A stretch of 64,000 nt of DNA from Catelliglobosispora koreensis DSM 44566 (GTDB taxonomy: Bacteria > Actinomycetota > Actinomycetes > Mycobacteriales > Micromonosporaceae): positions 624-64,623 of the forward strand of contig NZ_KB903272.1 in the NCBI RefSeq assembly GCF_000379685.1. The letters run 5' to 3'. The first letter of the stretch is position 1, and each line of letters starts with the position of its first letter. The notes beneath the pieces were generated by a model, which saw only the letters and a list, made by a program, of their open reading frames with translations, was not told the DNA's origin and did no database searches. Both the position numbers and the translations under genes were made by a program. Below are positions 27,431 to 35,093 of this stretch, in pieces.

Positions 27431-27568
27431 GGGAGCGAAGGGAGGGAGGGAGCGAAGGGAGCGAAGGGAGCGAAGGGAGCGAAGGGAGCGAAGGGCGGGC
27501 TCGCCGGGGCAGGCGGAAAGGAAAGGGGAAGGCGGAGAGGAGGGCGAGGAGGGCGAGGAGGGCGAGGA
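27431..27568. repeat. Purine-rich 9-bp tandem repeats
   Basis: GGGAGCGAA occurs in five perfect tandem copies at 27448-27492 with another at 27431-27439; GGGCGAGGA occurs three times in tandem at 27542-27568. The plus strand from 27366 to 27589 is almost all G and A. Probable copy-number-variable tract; it can form G-rich structures. No gene. Confidence 0.85.
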
Positions 27569-27589
27569 GGAAGGCGGGGAGGAACTGGG

Positions 27590-28366
27590 TTAGTGGCCGG
27601 AGGACTCGTAGCGCAGGAGACCTCGGCGGAAGGTGAAGCGGGCTAGCCACACGCTCCAGAGGGCGACTACAGGCGTGAGCAGGCCGGCCCAGGCGAACGG
27701 TTTGCCGAGCAGCCACACGAGCGGGAAGAAGGTGACGAAAGCAAACGGGACTAGGACGGTGAAGGCCAGCCGCAGTCCCTGACCGTAGATCGTCAACGGA
27801 TAGCGAACCATGTCTTCGATGTTGTGCATCGTGATCGCCAGGAACGGGTGTGGGCCGGGGATCCAGAACGACGCCAGGTTGAAGATGGTGACAAACGACA
27901 GGTGTATCGCCGCGGCGCTGACGAACAGCAACAGTCCAATGGCGACGGTCAGCGGGGTCCACGATACGGAGACTTGGGTGACGGCCCAGCCGGCCATCGA
28001 GCCGCCGACGATTAAGTCGCCAACGCCGTGCAGGCCGATGCGGCTGCCGATGACTTGGGCGGCGACCGGGGCCGGGCGGATGAGCGGGTAGTCAAGCTCG
28101 CCCTTGTTGATGCGCCACGAAATGCTCCACATGCCCTCGAAGAACAAGGGTGATAGGCCGGCGATGATGCCGTACATCCCGGCCACGAGCACGCATTCGG
28201 CGTAGGTCCAGCCGTTGATGTGGGGCACCTGGGCGAAGATGGCGCTCAGGAACACGAGGTTGAGCAACTGAAACAGCAGCCCGGCGACCACCATGATGGC
28301 GAAGTCTGCCTCGTATTCCAGGGTGGATCGCAAGTGTGCGCCCAGGATGCGGAAGTAGACGCGCAC
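27590..28366 (-). CDS. ABC-2 type permease (DUF990-like), second subunit
   Basis: A 258-residue membrane subunit with six likely helices (for instance FAIMVVAGLLFQLLNLVFLS and LTVAIGLLLFVSAAAIHLSF), of the ABC-2/DUF990 kind found in heterodimeric exporters. GTG 28366, two bases after the upstream gene's stop, is preferred to the much longer frame, which would overlap that gene. With 28369-29136 and the ATPase 29123-30130 it makes one exporter operon of unknown substrate. The operon sits between prfA and prmC, which are normally adjacent. Confidence 0.8.
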   Translation of the reverse strand: MRVYFRILGAHLRSTLEYEADFAIMVVAGLLFQLLNLVFLSAIFAQVPHINGWTYAECVLVAGMYGIIAGLSPLFFEGMWSISWRINKGELDYPLIRPAPVAAQVIGSRIGLHGVGDLIVGGSMAGWAVTQVSVSWTPLTVAIGLLLFVSAAAIHLSFVTIFNLASFWIPGPHPFLAITMHNIEDMVRYPLTIYGQGLRLAFTVLVPFAFVTFFPLVWLLGKPFAWAGLLTPVVALWSVWLARFTFRRGLLRYESSGH

Positions 28367-28368
28367 GA

Positions 28369-29136
28369 TCAGCCTCCGTGAACAGTTAGAGCGCGCAAGG
28401 CGACGCGCCACAGGAGCCGGGCCGTGAACCAAAGAAGTATCACCCAGAAAGCCTGTACCACAACGACTTCCAGTCCAGCTTGTCCTAAGTAGACGATCGC
28501 TGGTGCGGCGGTGACGCTGGCGAAGGGGAGCACCGCGGCGGGGGTGGCGAGCCAGGTTGGCAAGAGCGACAAGGGAATCAGTCCGCCGGAGAAGAGCATG
28601 ATGAGCGCGTTCTTCGCCCAGGCGACACCCATGTAGTTGCTTGTCCAGAAGCACAGCATGCACGCGAGGTACATGAACATGAACTTCAGCGGAATGACTA
28701 GGAGCATGCTGGCGAAGAACAACAGTGGCTGCTTGGGCGCGGCGAAACCGCCCGTGAGCATGGCAACCAGACTCACGCCGATGGTGATAGCGATCAGTTC
28801 AAGAGTCAGCGAACCGAGGTACTCGGCGAATCTAGCCTTTTGATAGTCCACCGGTTTCGTCAGGTCGGTGGCGACTTCGCCCCACAGGATGCGGTCAGCC
28901 ATCCGCCACTCGAGTCCGGCACCACCGAGTTGCATAGTGGCCCAGCTGATAATCAGATAGGCCTTCATCGACGGCCAGTCGTAGCCACCGATCGAACCGT
29001 CGCCCAGGAGCGCTTTCCAAATCGCGAAGGAGGCGATGAGGAATGCGCCCGAGCCAATCCAGCTGACGAGCGCGCTCATCCGATAGGCGAACACGTTGCG
29101 CGCCGAGATGAGGAAGAGCCGCTTATACGCTCTCAC
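28369..29136 (-). CDS. ABC-2 type permease (DUF990-like), first subunit
   Basis: 255 residues with six likely helices, including ALVSWIGSGAFLIASFAIWK, LELIAITIGVSLVAMLTGGF and VVVVQAFWVILLWFTARLLW. The topology and the ATPase-two permease order are those of DUF990 ABC-2 exporters. The start overlaps the ATPase stop by 14 bp, indicating translational coupling. Substrate unknown. Confidence 0.8.
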   Translation of the reverse strand: MRAYKRLFLISARNVFAYRMSALVSWIGSGAFLIASFAIWKALLGDGSIGGYDWPSMKAYLIISWATMQLGGAGLEWRMADRILWGEVATDLTKPVDYQKARFAEYLGSLTLELIAITIGVSLVAMLTGGFAAPKQPLLFFASMLLVIPLKFMFMYLACMLCFWTSNYMGVAWAKNALIMLFSGGLIPLSLLPTWLATPAAVLPFASVTAAPAIVYLGQAGLEVVVVQAFWVILLWFTARLLWRVALRALTVHGG

Positions 29137-30130
29137 GGAGCAACTCCCCGGCGTAGACCTTGCGCACTACGTCTTCGATCGCGGGCTCATCGAGATGAAG
29201 CTCGCCGACCTCGGTCACTTGGAGCACGGCCGAGACGATCTGTCCGGCGGTGTGTGTGAAGCGGTCAAACGTGATCGTGACGGAATGCGGTCCATCGCCT
29301 TGGGCCACTTCGGTTTCCGGGAGCACGGCGGCGACCTGAGCCAGTGGAACGGAGGAAGCCAGCTGCAAGTGCATTCGGCGTACCCTCGCGAATTGGTCTT
29401 TCATCTCTTTAAGCGGACCGTCAAAAATCTTGCGGCCTTCGTCGATGATGACAATCCGCTCGCACACATCCTCGATGTCGCCGAGATCGTGGGTGGTCAG
29501 CATGAGCGTCGTCCCGTCGGCGCGCAGCTCCCGCAAGAATTGGCGCACCCGGTCTTTGACGGAGATGTCGAGCCCGATGGTGGGCTCATCCAAGTACACA
29601 ATTTTGGGCTGATGCAAAAGCGCGGCCGCGAGGTCAGCGCGCATCCGTTGCCCTAGCGAGAGTTTGCGCGCGAGCACCGGCATGAGTTCGCCTAAGCCGA
29701 GGACGTCGTCGAGCCGTTCGAGGCGCTGTTTGTAGAACGTTGGCGATAGCGAATACATATCGCGCAACAGGGCGAGAGATTCGCGCACGGGCAGGTCCCA
29801 CCAGAGTTGGGTCCGCTGTCCAAAGAGGACGCCGATATTGCGCGCGTTGACGATCCGCTCCACGTGTGGCTGGTGACCATCGACGGCAACGGTTCCTTTG
29901 GTTGGTACCAGAATGCCGGTTAATAATTTGATCGTTGTTGATTTGCCAGCGCCGTTGGGGCCCACATAGGCGACCGCCTCACCGGCCTCAATGGACAGAT
30001 CGATGCCGTCAACCGCGCGAAAATCCTTGAACCTGCGCTGCACCAGGTGCTTGAGCGCACCGCGAAGGCCCGGATCTTTTTGCGGACGGCGGAAGACTTT
30101 CGTCAGCCCGCGGGCCTCCACTAGTGCCAT
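29123..30130 (-). CDS. ABC transporter ATPase subunit (DUF990-type exporter)
   Basis: 335-residue ATPase that powers the two adjacent permeases. Walker A YVGPNGAGKSTTIKLLTG, Q-loop GVLFGQRTQLWWDLP, signature KLSLGQRMRADLAAALLH (LSLGQ), Walker B KIVYLDEPTIGLD and the switch His in LTTHDLGD are all intact. The C-terminal 80 residues form an extra domain common to this exporter class. ATG 30130 (MALVEARGLTKVF) is preferred; the longer frame would run into prmC. The start is 63 bp from the divergent prmC start. Confidence 0.88.
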   Translation of the reverse strand: MALVEARGLTKVFRRPQKDPGLRGALKHLVQRRFKDFRAVDGIDLSIEAGEAVAYVGPNGAGKSTTIKLLTGILVPTKGTVAVDGHQPHVERIVNARNIGVLFGQRTQLWWDLPVRESLALLRDMYSLSPTFYKQRLERLDDVLGLGELMPVLARKLSLGQRMRADLAAALLHQPKIVYLDEPTIGLDISVKDRVRQFLRELRADGTTLMLTTHDLGDIEDVCERIVIIDEGRKIFDGPLKEMKDQFARVRRMHLQLASSVPLAQVAAVLPETEVAQGDGPHSVTITFDRFTHTAGQIVSAVLQVTEVGELHLDEPAIEDVVRKVYAGELLRESV

Positions 30131-30193
30131 GGCGCTAGCGTGGCTTTCGCGGCTATGAGCGGTCAAACGAGTTATGGCACTAACGTTGGGCCC

Positions 30194-31000
30194 GTGCGGT
30201 TACAGGAGGCGCTGCGAACGGCGGCGCAAAAGCTCGCGGCGGCCGGAGTGCCAACCCCGCGGGTCGATGCCGAGTTGCTTGCTGCCTTCATTTTGGGGGT
30301 ACCGCGAAGCCGCCTGCTGCTGGTCGAAGGCTTGACCGAGGCGCAGGCCGAGCGGTTCGACGCCCTCGTCGAGCAGCGTGCTGGAAGGATCCCGCTGCAA
30401 CATCTCACCGGAACGGCACCGTTCCTGGGGCTGGAATTACACGTCGGTCCCGGCGTTTTCATCCCACGACCCGAGACGGAACTTCTGGCGCGCTGGGCGA
30501 TCGAGCGCGAGCCGCAGGTTGTCGTGGACTTGTGCAGTGGCTCGGGGGCGCTGGCGCTGGCGGTCAAGACGGCGCTGCCTAAGGCACGGGTCTTCGCGGT
30601 GGAGCGCAGTCCCGCGGCGCTGGAGTGGCTGCACCGGAACACGGCTGGCACCGGCGTGGAAGTGATCGAGGGCGATATCCGGACCGTCGATCTGGACGTT
30701 GTCGCTGATCTTGTGGTGAGTAACCCGCCGTATGTCCCGTCCGGTGTCGAAGTCAACGCCGAGGTTGAGGCGGACCCGGCCGAGGCGGTGTTCGCCGGCG
30801 ACGACGGGCTCGATCTCATTCCGGCCGTGATCGCGCGGGCGGCCGGGTTACTAGAGCCCGGCGGCTGGTTTGGATTCGAGCACGATGACACCCATATAGG
30901 GCTAAAACACCTGCTAGAGCCGGAGTTCGAAGAGATCGAAACCCATGCCGATTTGGCGGGGCGGCCGCGGTACACGACGGCAGTCCGCCGGCGGAGGTAG
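30194..31000 (+). CDS. prmC: Release factor N5-glutamine methyltransferase
   Basis: Methylates the Gln of the GGQ motif in RF1/RF2 using S-adenosylmethionine. An N-terminal helical substrate domain (LQEALRTAAQKLAAAGVPTP) is followed by a Rossmann fold with VVDLCSGSGALALAV (SAM site) and the catalytic VSNPPYVPSG. GTG 30194 (MRLQEALRTA) fits family starts; GTG 30140 and ATG 30155 are alternatives. The length is about 268 residues. It is normally adjacent to prfA; here the ABC operon separates them. Confidence 0.92.
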   Translation: MRLQEALRTAAQKLAAAGVPTPRVDAELLAAFILGVPRSRLLLVEGLTEAQAERFDALVEQRAGRIPLQHLTGTAPFLGLELHVGPGVFIPRPETELLARWAIEREPQVVVDLCSGSGALALAVKTALPKARVFAVERSPAALEWLHRNTAGTGVEVIEGDIRTVDLDVVADLVVSNPPYVPSGVEVNAEVEADPAEAVFAGDDGLDLIPAVIARAAGLLEPGGWFGFEHDDTHIGLKHLLEPEFEEIETHADLAGRPRYTTAVRRRR

Positions 31001-31061
31001 CGCGGTCTCGCCTCTGGCAGCGAGCCCGTGAGACGGCCGCTGCCCAGAAAATCAGCAAGGC

Positions 31062-31724
31062 ATGTCAAACTGGCACGTTGTGAGGCTCTTTGACTGTCGC
31101 AACATCACCGAGCGCGACCGGGGAATCAAGGCTGCTATCGATGCTGTCGGCAGCGGCGACTTGGTTGTTCTGCCGACGGACACGGTCTATGGCATCGGTG
31201 CTGATGCCTTCAAGGCGTGGTCGGTGACGAACCTGCTCAACGCCAAGGGCCGTGGCCGTCAGATGCCGCCGCCCGTGCTCGTTGGCTCCCGGCACACTCT
31301 CGACGGCTTGGTGACCCGGCTGCCTTCCTCGGCCCGCGATCTGGTCGAGGCGTTCTGGCCCGGCGCCCTCACGATCGTCGTCGAGCAGTCGCCGACCCTG
31401 CAGTGGGACCTCGGTGATACCGGCGGCACCGTCGCGGTCCGGATGCCGCTGCACCCGGTGGCCCTCGAGGTGCTGCGTGAGACCGGCCCGATGGCGGTCT
31501 CCAGCGCGAACCTGACCGGCGAGCCGGCCGCGTTGACCGCCGCTCAGGCGAGGGATCAGCTCAGCTACAAGGTCAGCGTCTACCTCGAAGCAGGGGAGTG
31601 CCCCAGCCCGGTGCCGTCGACCATCGTGGACTGCACGGGCGATCGCGTGAAGCTGTTGCGTGCTGGTGCGGTCAGCATCGACCAGATCCGCGAGGTTGTT
31701 GGCACCGTTGAGGAGCCGTCCTGA
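31062..31724 (+). CDS. L-threonylcarbamoyladenylate synthase (Sua5/YrdC/TsaC)
   Basis: Makes threonylcarbamoyl-AMP from threonine, bicarbonate and ATP, the first step of the t6A modification at position 37 of ANN-decoding tRNAs. Signatures: VLPTDTVYGIGADAFK, NAKGRGRQMPPPVLVG (KxR/SxN-type nucleotide site), FWPGALTIVVEQ, TVAVRMPLHP and MAVSSANLTGEPA. 220 residues corresponds to the YrdC-only form. The stop overlaps the ATG of the phosphatase gene. The prmC-sua5 order is conserved in actinobacteria. Confidence 0.92.
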   Translation: MSNWHVVRLFDCRNITERDRGIKAAIDAVGSGDLVVLPTDTVYGIGADAFKAWSVTNLLNAKGRGRQMPPPVLVGSRHTLDGLVTRLPSSARDLVEAFWPGALTIVVEQSPTLQWDLGDTGGTVAVRMPLHPVALEVLRETGPMAVSSANLTGEPAALTAAQARDQLSYKVSVYLEAGECPSPVPSTIVDCTGDRVKLLRAGAVSIDQIREVVGTVEEPS

Positions 31725-32278
31725 TGCCGCCATTCACTGTCTTGCATATATGCATGGGCAACATTTGCCGGTCGCCTATGGCGGAACGGCTGCTGTCCCT
31801 GTCGGCCGGTGACGTGATCTATACGCACTCGGCTGGTACGGGAGGATGGCACGAGGGCGAAGAGATGAATCCGCCAGCGGCCCGTCAGGTCAAGTCCCGC
31901 GGCGGCAGCACGGATGGCTTCGCCGCCCGCAAACTCAAGGCCGAGCACATCGATTCGGCCGACTTAGTGCTGACTGCGACGGCTGACCAGTACGAGTACG
32001 TGCTGGCTTTGCGTCCCGACGCGGCCGCGAAAACGTTCGTGCTCGGCCAGTTCGGGCGGCTGCTGAAGACCGTGAACACAGACAGTCTGCCCGCCGATCC
32101 CTACGATCGTGGCCTGGCCCTGGTCGCTCGCGTGGACGAACTGCGGGCAGGTGCGCCCCCGCTGCGCCAAGACGACCTCGACGACCCGTGGGGCCGTGGT
32201 GACCAGGTCTTCAGCCGTGTCGCCGACGAAATCCAAGACACGGTCGTCCCGTTGGCAGACATTCTTAACGGCCGATGA
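31724..32278 (+). CDS. Low-molecular-weight protein-tyrosine phosphatase family
   Basis: A 184-residue LMW-PTP. The P-loop near the N-terminus is CMGNICRSPMAE (Cys nucleophile and Arg in the C-x5-R-S pattern), and the late DDPWGRGDQVF supplies the general-acid Asp-Pro. It could dephosphorylate protein tyrosine or protein arginine; the substrate is not evident. Start and previous stop overlap (TGATG). A hairpin at 32302-32338 follows. Confidence 0.85.
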   Translation: MPPFTVLHICMGNICRSPMAERLLSLSAGDVIYTHSAGTGGWHEGEEMNPPAARQVKSRGGSTDGFAARKLKAEHIDSADLVLTATADQYEYVLALRPDAAAKTFVLGQFGRLLKTVNTDSLPADPYDRGLALVARVDELRAGAPPLRQDDLDDPWGRGDQVFSRVADEIQDTVVPLADILNGR

Positions 32279-32301
32279 AATCTGCCGCAATTTCGTGTGG
32301 G

Positions 32302-32338
32302 CTTGGGCTGCGACGCGCGTACGCGACCGCAGCCCAAG
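32302..32338 (+). terminator. 11-bp hairpin after the phosphatase gene
   Basis: CTTGGGCTGCG (32302-32312) and CGCAGCCCAAG (32328-32338) with a 15-nt loop that can pair further (CGCGTACGCG). It closes the prmC-sua5-phosphatase unit. Confidence 0.7.
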
Positions 32339-32484
32339 GGAGACAGGGATTAGCAGATGTATGCCCCACGTGGGTCATACCAGCTTGAACCACTGGTGCG
32401 GAACGTTCGGTCGCTCCATGCCGCGATGTTTTGGCAGGCTGGATCTCCCATGAATGGCACGTCTACTGATGCGTTGATGGTGTA

Positions 32485-32643
32485 TCAACAGCTGTTGTGG
32501 ACGACCGCGTACTTGCTCCAGTTCAGGTCATAGATGTCGATAATCGCGGGTCCACACTCGGCGTATGCCGGGGTGGTCACCGCGACAGCCGCGCCAACGC
32601 CGACGAGCATCGCGGTGAGAGTTAGTGAGAGCTTTTTCTTCAT
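32485..32643 (-). CDS. Small secreted peptide with two terminal cysteines
   Basis: A 52-residue precursor. Residues 1-28 are a Sec signal peptide: MKKKLSLTLTAMLVGVGAAV, then AVTTPAYA as cleavage site. The mature peptide of 24 residues starts ECGPAIIDIYDLNW and ends VVHNSC, so its two Cys (positions 2 and 24) could close a ring over nearly the whole peptide. AGGAGG stands 7 bases before the ATG at 32643, much better than for the longer upstream frame. AT-rich sequence at 32690-32730 could be its promoter. No family recognised and no modifying enzyme adjacent. Confidence 0.7.
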   Translation of the reverse strand: MKKKLSLTLTAMLVGVGAAVAVTTPAYAECGPAIIDIYDLNWSKYAVVHNSC

Positions 32644-32848
32644 TGGTCCTCCTGAACCAGTAGGGATCAGCGGAGGATATCCATGAGATTCGCTATATAA
32701 AAGTGATTGATTTGCATATAGGACAATGGCGCTTGACAAGTTTGGGCATGCCTGAACTGGGAGAATGTGACCGGATTCGGCGCACGGATAGGCTAGGCGA
32801 TTGCGGATTCACGCCGAACTGATGACGAAATGAATGAGAGTTCAATAA

Positions 32849-33220
32849 GTGCGAGCGTCAATGAAAACAGTGGCGGTTCCGGCCGCGGTTACCGGAGCTC
32901 TGGCTCTGGTGTCCGCGATCTTCAACTGGCCGTTCGCGGTTGGGGTGCTGATCGTCCTGGCAAGTTTCGGGCTGTCGAGCCTCGTTATCGCCTGGGCGGC
33001 GTCGGTGCACCCCAAGCTGGTTATGTCGGCCGGCCTCGGGACTTACATCCTTAAGATGATTGTGCTTTTCCTGGTCTTCGGGTCGTTCGCGGTGAGTGGC
33101 TGGGATGGCCTGCGGCCGGCGGCCTTTGGGGTGCTCGCCGGCACGCTGACATGGATCACCACGCAGGGCATCGCGACGTGGCGGGCTACGTCTTACATGG
33201 ATCGCGCTTCACGCCACTGA
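32849..33220 (+). CDS. atpI: ATP synthase subunit I-like membrane protein
   Basis: 123 residues with four likely helices (VAVPAAVTGALALVSAIFNW, VGVLIVLASFGLSSLVIAWA, AGLGTYILKMIVLFLVFGSF, GLRPAAFGVLAGTLTWITT), the size and topology of the AtpI proteins that help assemble the c-ring. Position ahead of atpZ and atpB supports this; the sequence match itself is general. GTG 32849 is used; ATG 32861 is possible. The 3' end overlaps the convergent secreted-protein gene by 35 bp, which is unusual inside an atp operon. Confidence 0.65.
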   Translation: MRASMKTVAVPAAVTGALALVSAIFNWPFAVGVLIVLASFGLSSLVIAWAASVHPKLVMSAGLGTYILKMIVLFLVFGSFAVSGWDGLRPAAFGVLAGTLTWITTQGIATWRATSYMDRASRH

Positions 33221-33623
33221 CCAGGTTGTCGCCTTCGGTGTCCTTTCTGGACACTCGGCTCCAGTCAACGACCGTACGGAAAGAGCCCAGCGCACAGTCC
33301 ACTTCGAGCTGCCTGCTCTGGCGGTCGAATCCTGACGCGTGGGTGTCCATGCCCTTAACGGTGTGTGTCGCAGAAGACACGGTGTGCCATTCCTCACCGC
33401 TCTTCTTCTCCAGTTTCAGCTTCAGCGTCAGGGTCTCAGCGCCCGGTTTGTCGCAGCTAAATCGTACTCTTGCTTGCATTTTGCCGGATTTTTCTGCCTC
33501 ATCCGGTGCGTCCACGATGACTTCGCAGTGGACAGGGCGTTCGCTATTGCCTTCCGAGGGTTCACATCCGGCGCTCATCGTTGTGAGCAGGGCAGAAGCG
33601 ACCAGTAAAGTGGGCATGCGCAT
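33186..33623 (-). CDS. Secreted or lipoprotein-like protein, inverted within atp leader genes
   Basis: A 145-residue exported protein: hydrophobic N-terminus MPTLLVASALLTTMSAGCEP. The Cys at residue 20 or so could be lipidated, but the lipobox (SAGC) lacks the usual Leu/Val at -3. The mature part is beta-rich and polar with three further Cys (VHCEVIV, RFSCDKPG, VDCALGSF and a terminal DPCKT). No family recognised. It is transcribed against the atp genes and overlaps the end of the atpI-like gene. ATG 33623 chosen because the signal peptide starts there. Confidence 0.65.
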   Translation of the reverse strand: MRMPTLLVASALLTTMSAGCEPSEGNSERPVHCEVIVDAPDEAEKSGKMQARVRFSCDKPGAETLTLKLKLEKKSGEEWHTVSSATHTVKGMDTHASGFDRQSRQLEVDCALGSFRTVVDWSRVSRKDTEGDNLVSGVKRDPCKT

Positions 33624-33757
33624 GTCGTCACCGCCAGGGGAATGCGTGAGGGGTCCCCTAATGACAGCGTGCCGATGCGGTTTTATCAATCTCGATCTCA
33701 TAGCCGGCTGGGGTCCCTCAGGACCTCACTCTTGAGACTGATATTGTTCGCCGCATC

Positions 33758-33979
33758 ATGGCCGGTAACCAACCCCCAAAGCGTCCTGACGACGCGTCAG
33801 GCGCCAACATGGGCTGGACCGCGCTCGGCTACCTGATCGCTGGAAGCGGCGTGTGGGGAGCGATCGGCTGGGGCATCGATGCCTACTTCGGGGTTCCGAA
33901 GCACATCGGTCTCCTAACCGGCATGATCCTTGGGATGTTCCTTGCGGTCTATTTGATCGTCAAGCGAATGGGGACTTGA
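33758..33979 (+). CDS. atpZ: AtpZ/AtpI-type small membrane protein
   Basis: 73 residues with two helices (WTALGYLIAGSGVWGAIGWG and LLTGMILGMFLAVYLIVKRM) and a conserved Gly-rich turn, as in the AtpZ (F0F1-ATPase gene 1) family; the family is reported to aid cation handling or c-ring assembly. The N-terminal 15 residues are polar. It ends 13 bp before atpB, with GAGAGG as atpB ribosome site. Confidence 0.8.
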   Translation: MAGNQPPKRPDDASGANMGWTALGYLIAGSGVWGAIGWGIDAYFGVPKHIGLLTGMILGMFLAVYLIVKRMGT

Positions 33980-33992
33980 GAGAGGTGGACGG

Positions 33993-34775
33993 GTGAGCCA
34001 GCTAGCGACGCTGACGACCTCGGATATTCCGTGGCCGCCGAGCACCGGGGATTTCTTTCTACCGGATGTCGCGGGGCCTTGGATCACGAAATTCACCATA
34101 TTGGTCTGGCTCGCGGTCGCGCTGATCATCGCGTTCTTCATGCTGACCCAGCGCAACGCCAAGATCGTCCCGTCGAAGTCGCAGTGGCTTGGCGAGTCTG
34201 TCTACGGTTTCGTGCGTGATGGTGTCGCCAAAGACGTCATCGGCCACGACGGCGCCAAGTTCGCTCCGTATCTGACGACACTGTTCTGCTTCATCGCGGT
34301 CACCAACATTTACAGCATCATCCCCACGGCTCAGATCTCGCCGAACTCGCACATCGCTTTCCCGATCGTGCTCGCGGTGATCTCCTGGGTGATCTTCAAC
34401 GTCGTCGGCATCCGTAAGCACGGGTTCGGCCACTACGTGAAGATGAACCTAGTCCCGCCGGGTGTGCCGAAGCTCTTGCTGCCGTTGCTGATCCCGATCG
34501 AATTCATCTCAACGTTCCTGCTGCGCCCGGTGACCCTCTCGGTCCGTCTTTTCGCGAACATGTTCGCCGGCCACCTCATCCTGCTGGTCTTCACGCTCGG
34601 CGGCTTCCTCCTCGTTGGTTCCGGCAACATCGGCCTAGCCGTCGCCGGCGTCATCTCCTGGGGCATGGCCATCGCCTTGACCATCTTCGAGGCCGCTATC
34701 GCGCTGTTGCAGGCATATGTCTTCGTCATGCTGTCGGCGAGTTACATCGCTGGCGCCATCGCCGACGAACACTGA
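33993..34775 (+). CDS. atpB: ATP synthase subunit a
   Basis: Proton-channel stator subunit. The essential Arg that faces the c-ring Glu is in LRPVTLSVRLFANMFAGHLI, and the last helices carry FEAAIALLQAYVFVMLSASY. 260 residues with five to six helices. GTG start at 33993. First of the contiguous run atpBEFHAGDC. Confidence 0.96.
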   Translation: MSQLATLTTSDIPWPPSTGDFFLPDVAGPWITKFTILVWLAVALIIAFFMLTQRNAKIVPSKSQWLGESVYGFVRDGVAKDVIGHDGAKFAPYLTTLFCFIAVTNIYSIIPTAQISPNSHIAFPIVLAVISWVIFNVVGIRKHGFGHYVKMNLVPPGVPKLLLPLLIPIEFISTFLLRPVTLSVRLFANMFAGHLILLVFTLGGFLLVGSGNIGLAVAGVISWGMAIALTIFEAAIALLQAYVFVMLSASYIAGAIADEH

Positions 34776-34839
34776 GATTTCGTTTCACCAGTAAGTAAGA
34801 CGTCGCGTGAAGATCACGTGCGAAATCAGGAGGAAAACA

Positions 34840-35058
34840 ATGGTTGGCAACATCAACTCGATCGGGTACGGCCTCGCCGCCATCGGTGGCGCTGTCGGTC
34901 TGGCGCTGGTCTTCTCTGCCTGGATCCAGGCGACTGCCCGTCAGCCTGAGTCCGCTGGTATCACCCGCCCGATGATGTTCCTTGGCTTCGCTATGGCTGA
35001 GGCGCTCGCCCTCTTTGGTCTGGTTCTCGCGTTCGCGCTGCCGGACAAGGTCAGCTGA
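34840..35058 (+). CDS. atpE: ATP synthase subunit c
   Basis: The rotor-ring proteolipid, 72 residues, two helices joined by a polar loop (ARQPESAG). The proton-carrying Glu is in GFAMAEALALFGLVLAF in helix 2. The ATG at 34840 follows AGGAGG by 7 bases, so it is preferred to an upstream in-frame start. Nothing suggests a sodium-binding signature. Confidence 0.96.
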   Translation: MVGNINSIGYGLAAIGGAVGLALVFSAWIQATARQPESAGITRPMMFLGFAMAEALALFGLVLAFALPDKVS

Positions 35059-35093
35059 AGCTAGTCCGTCTCCATTCACGAGCGGAGGTATAG

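Noticed and set aside
27127-27568. Possible CRISPR array
   Set aside because: The units are contiguous or nearly so, of 9 or 63 bp, without unique spacers or cas genes.
27363-27962. Minus-strand frame across the purine repeats and the permease end
   Set aside because: Low-complexity Leu/Pro/Ser sequence generated by the repeats; overlaps the real permease gene in another frame.
33151-33735. Plus-strand frame of 194 codons opposite the secreted protein gene
   Set aside because: Ser/Arg-rich composition; the minus strand has a signal peptide and regularly placed cysteines, so it is favoured.
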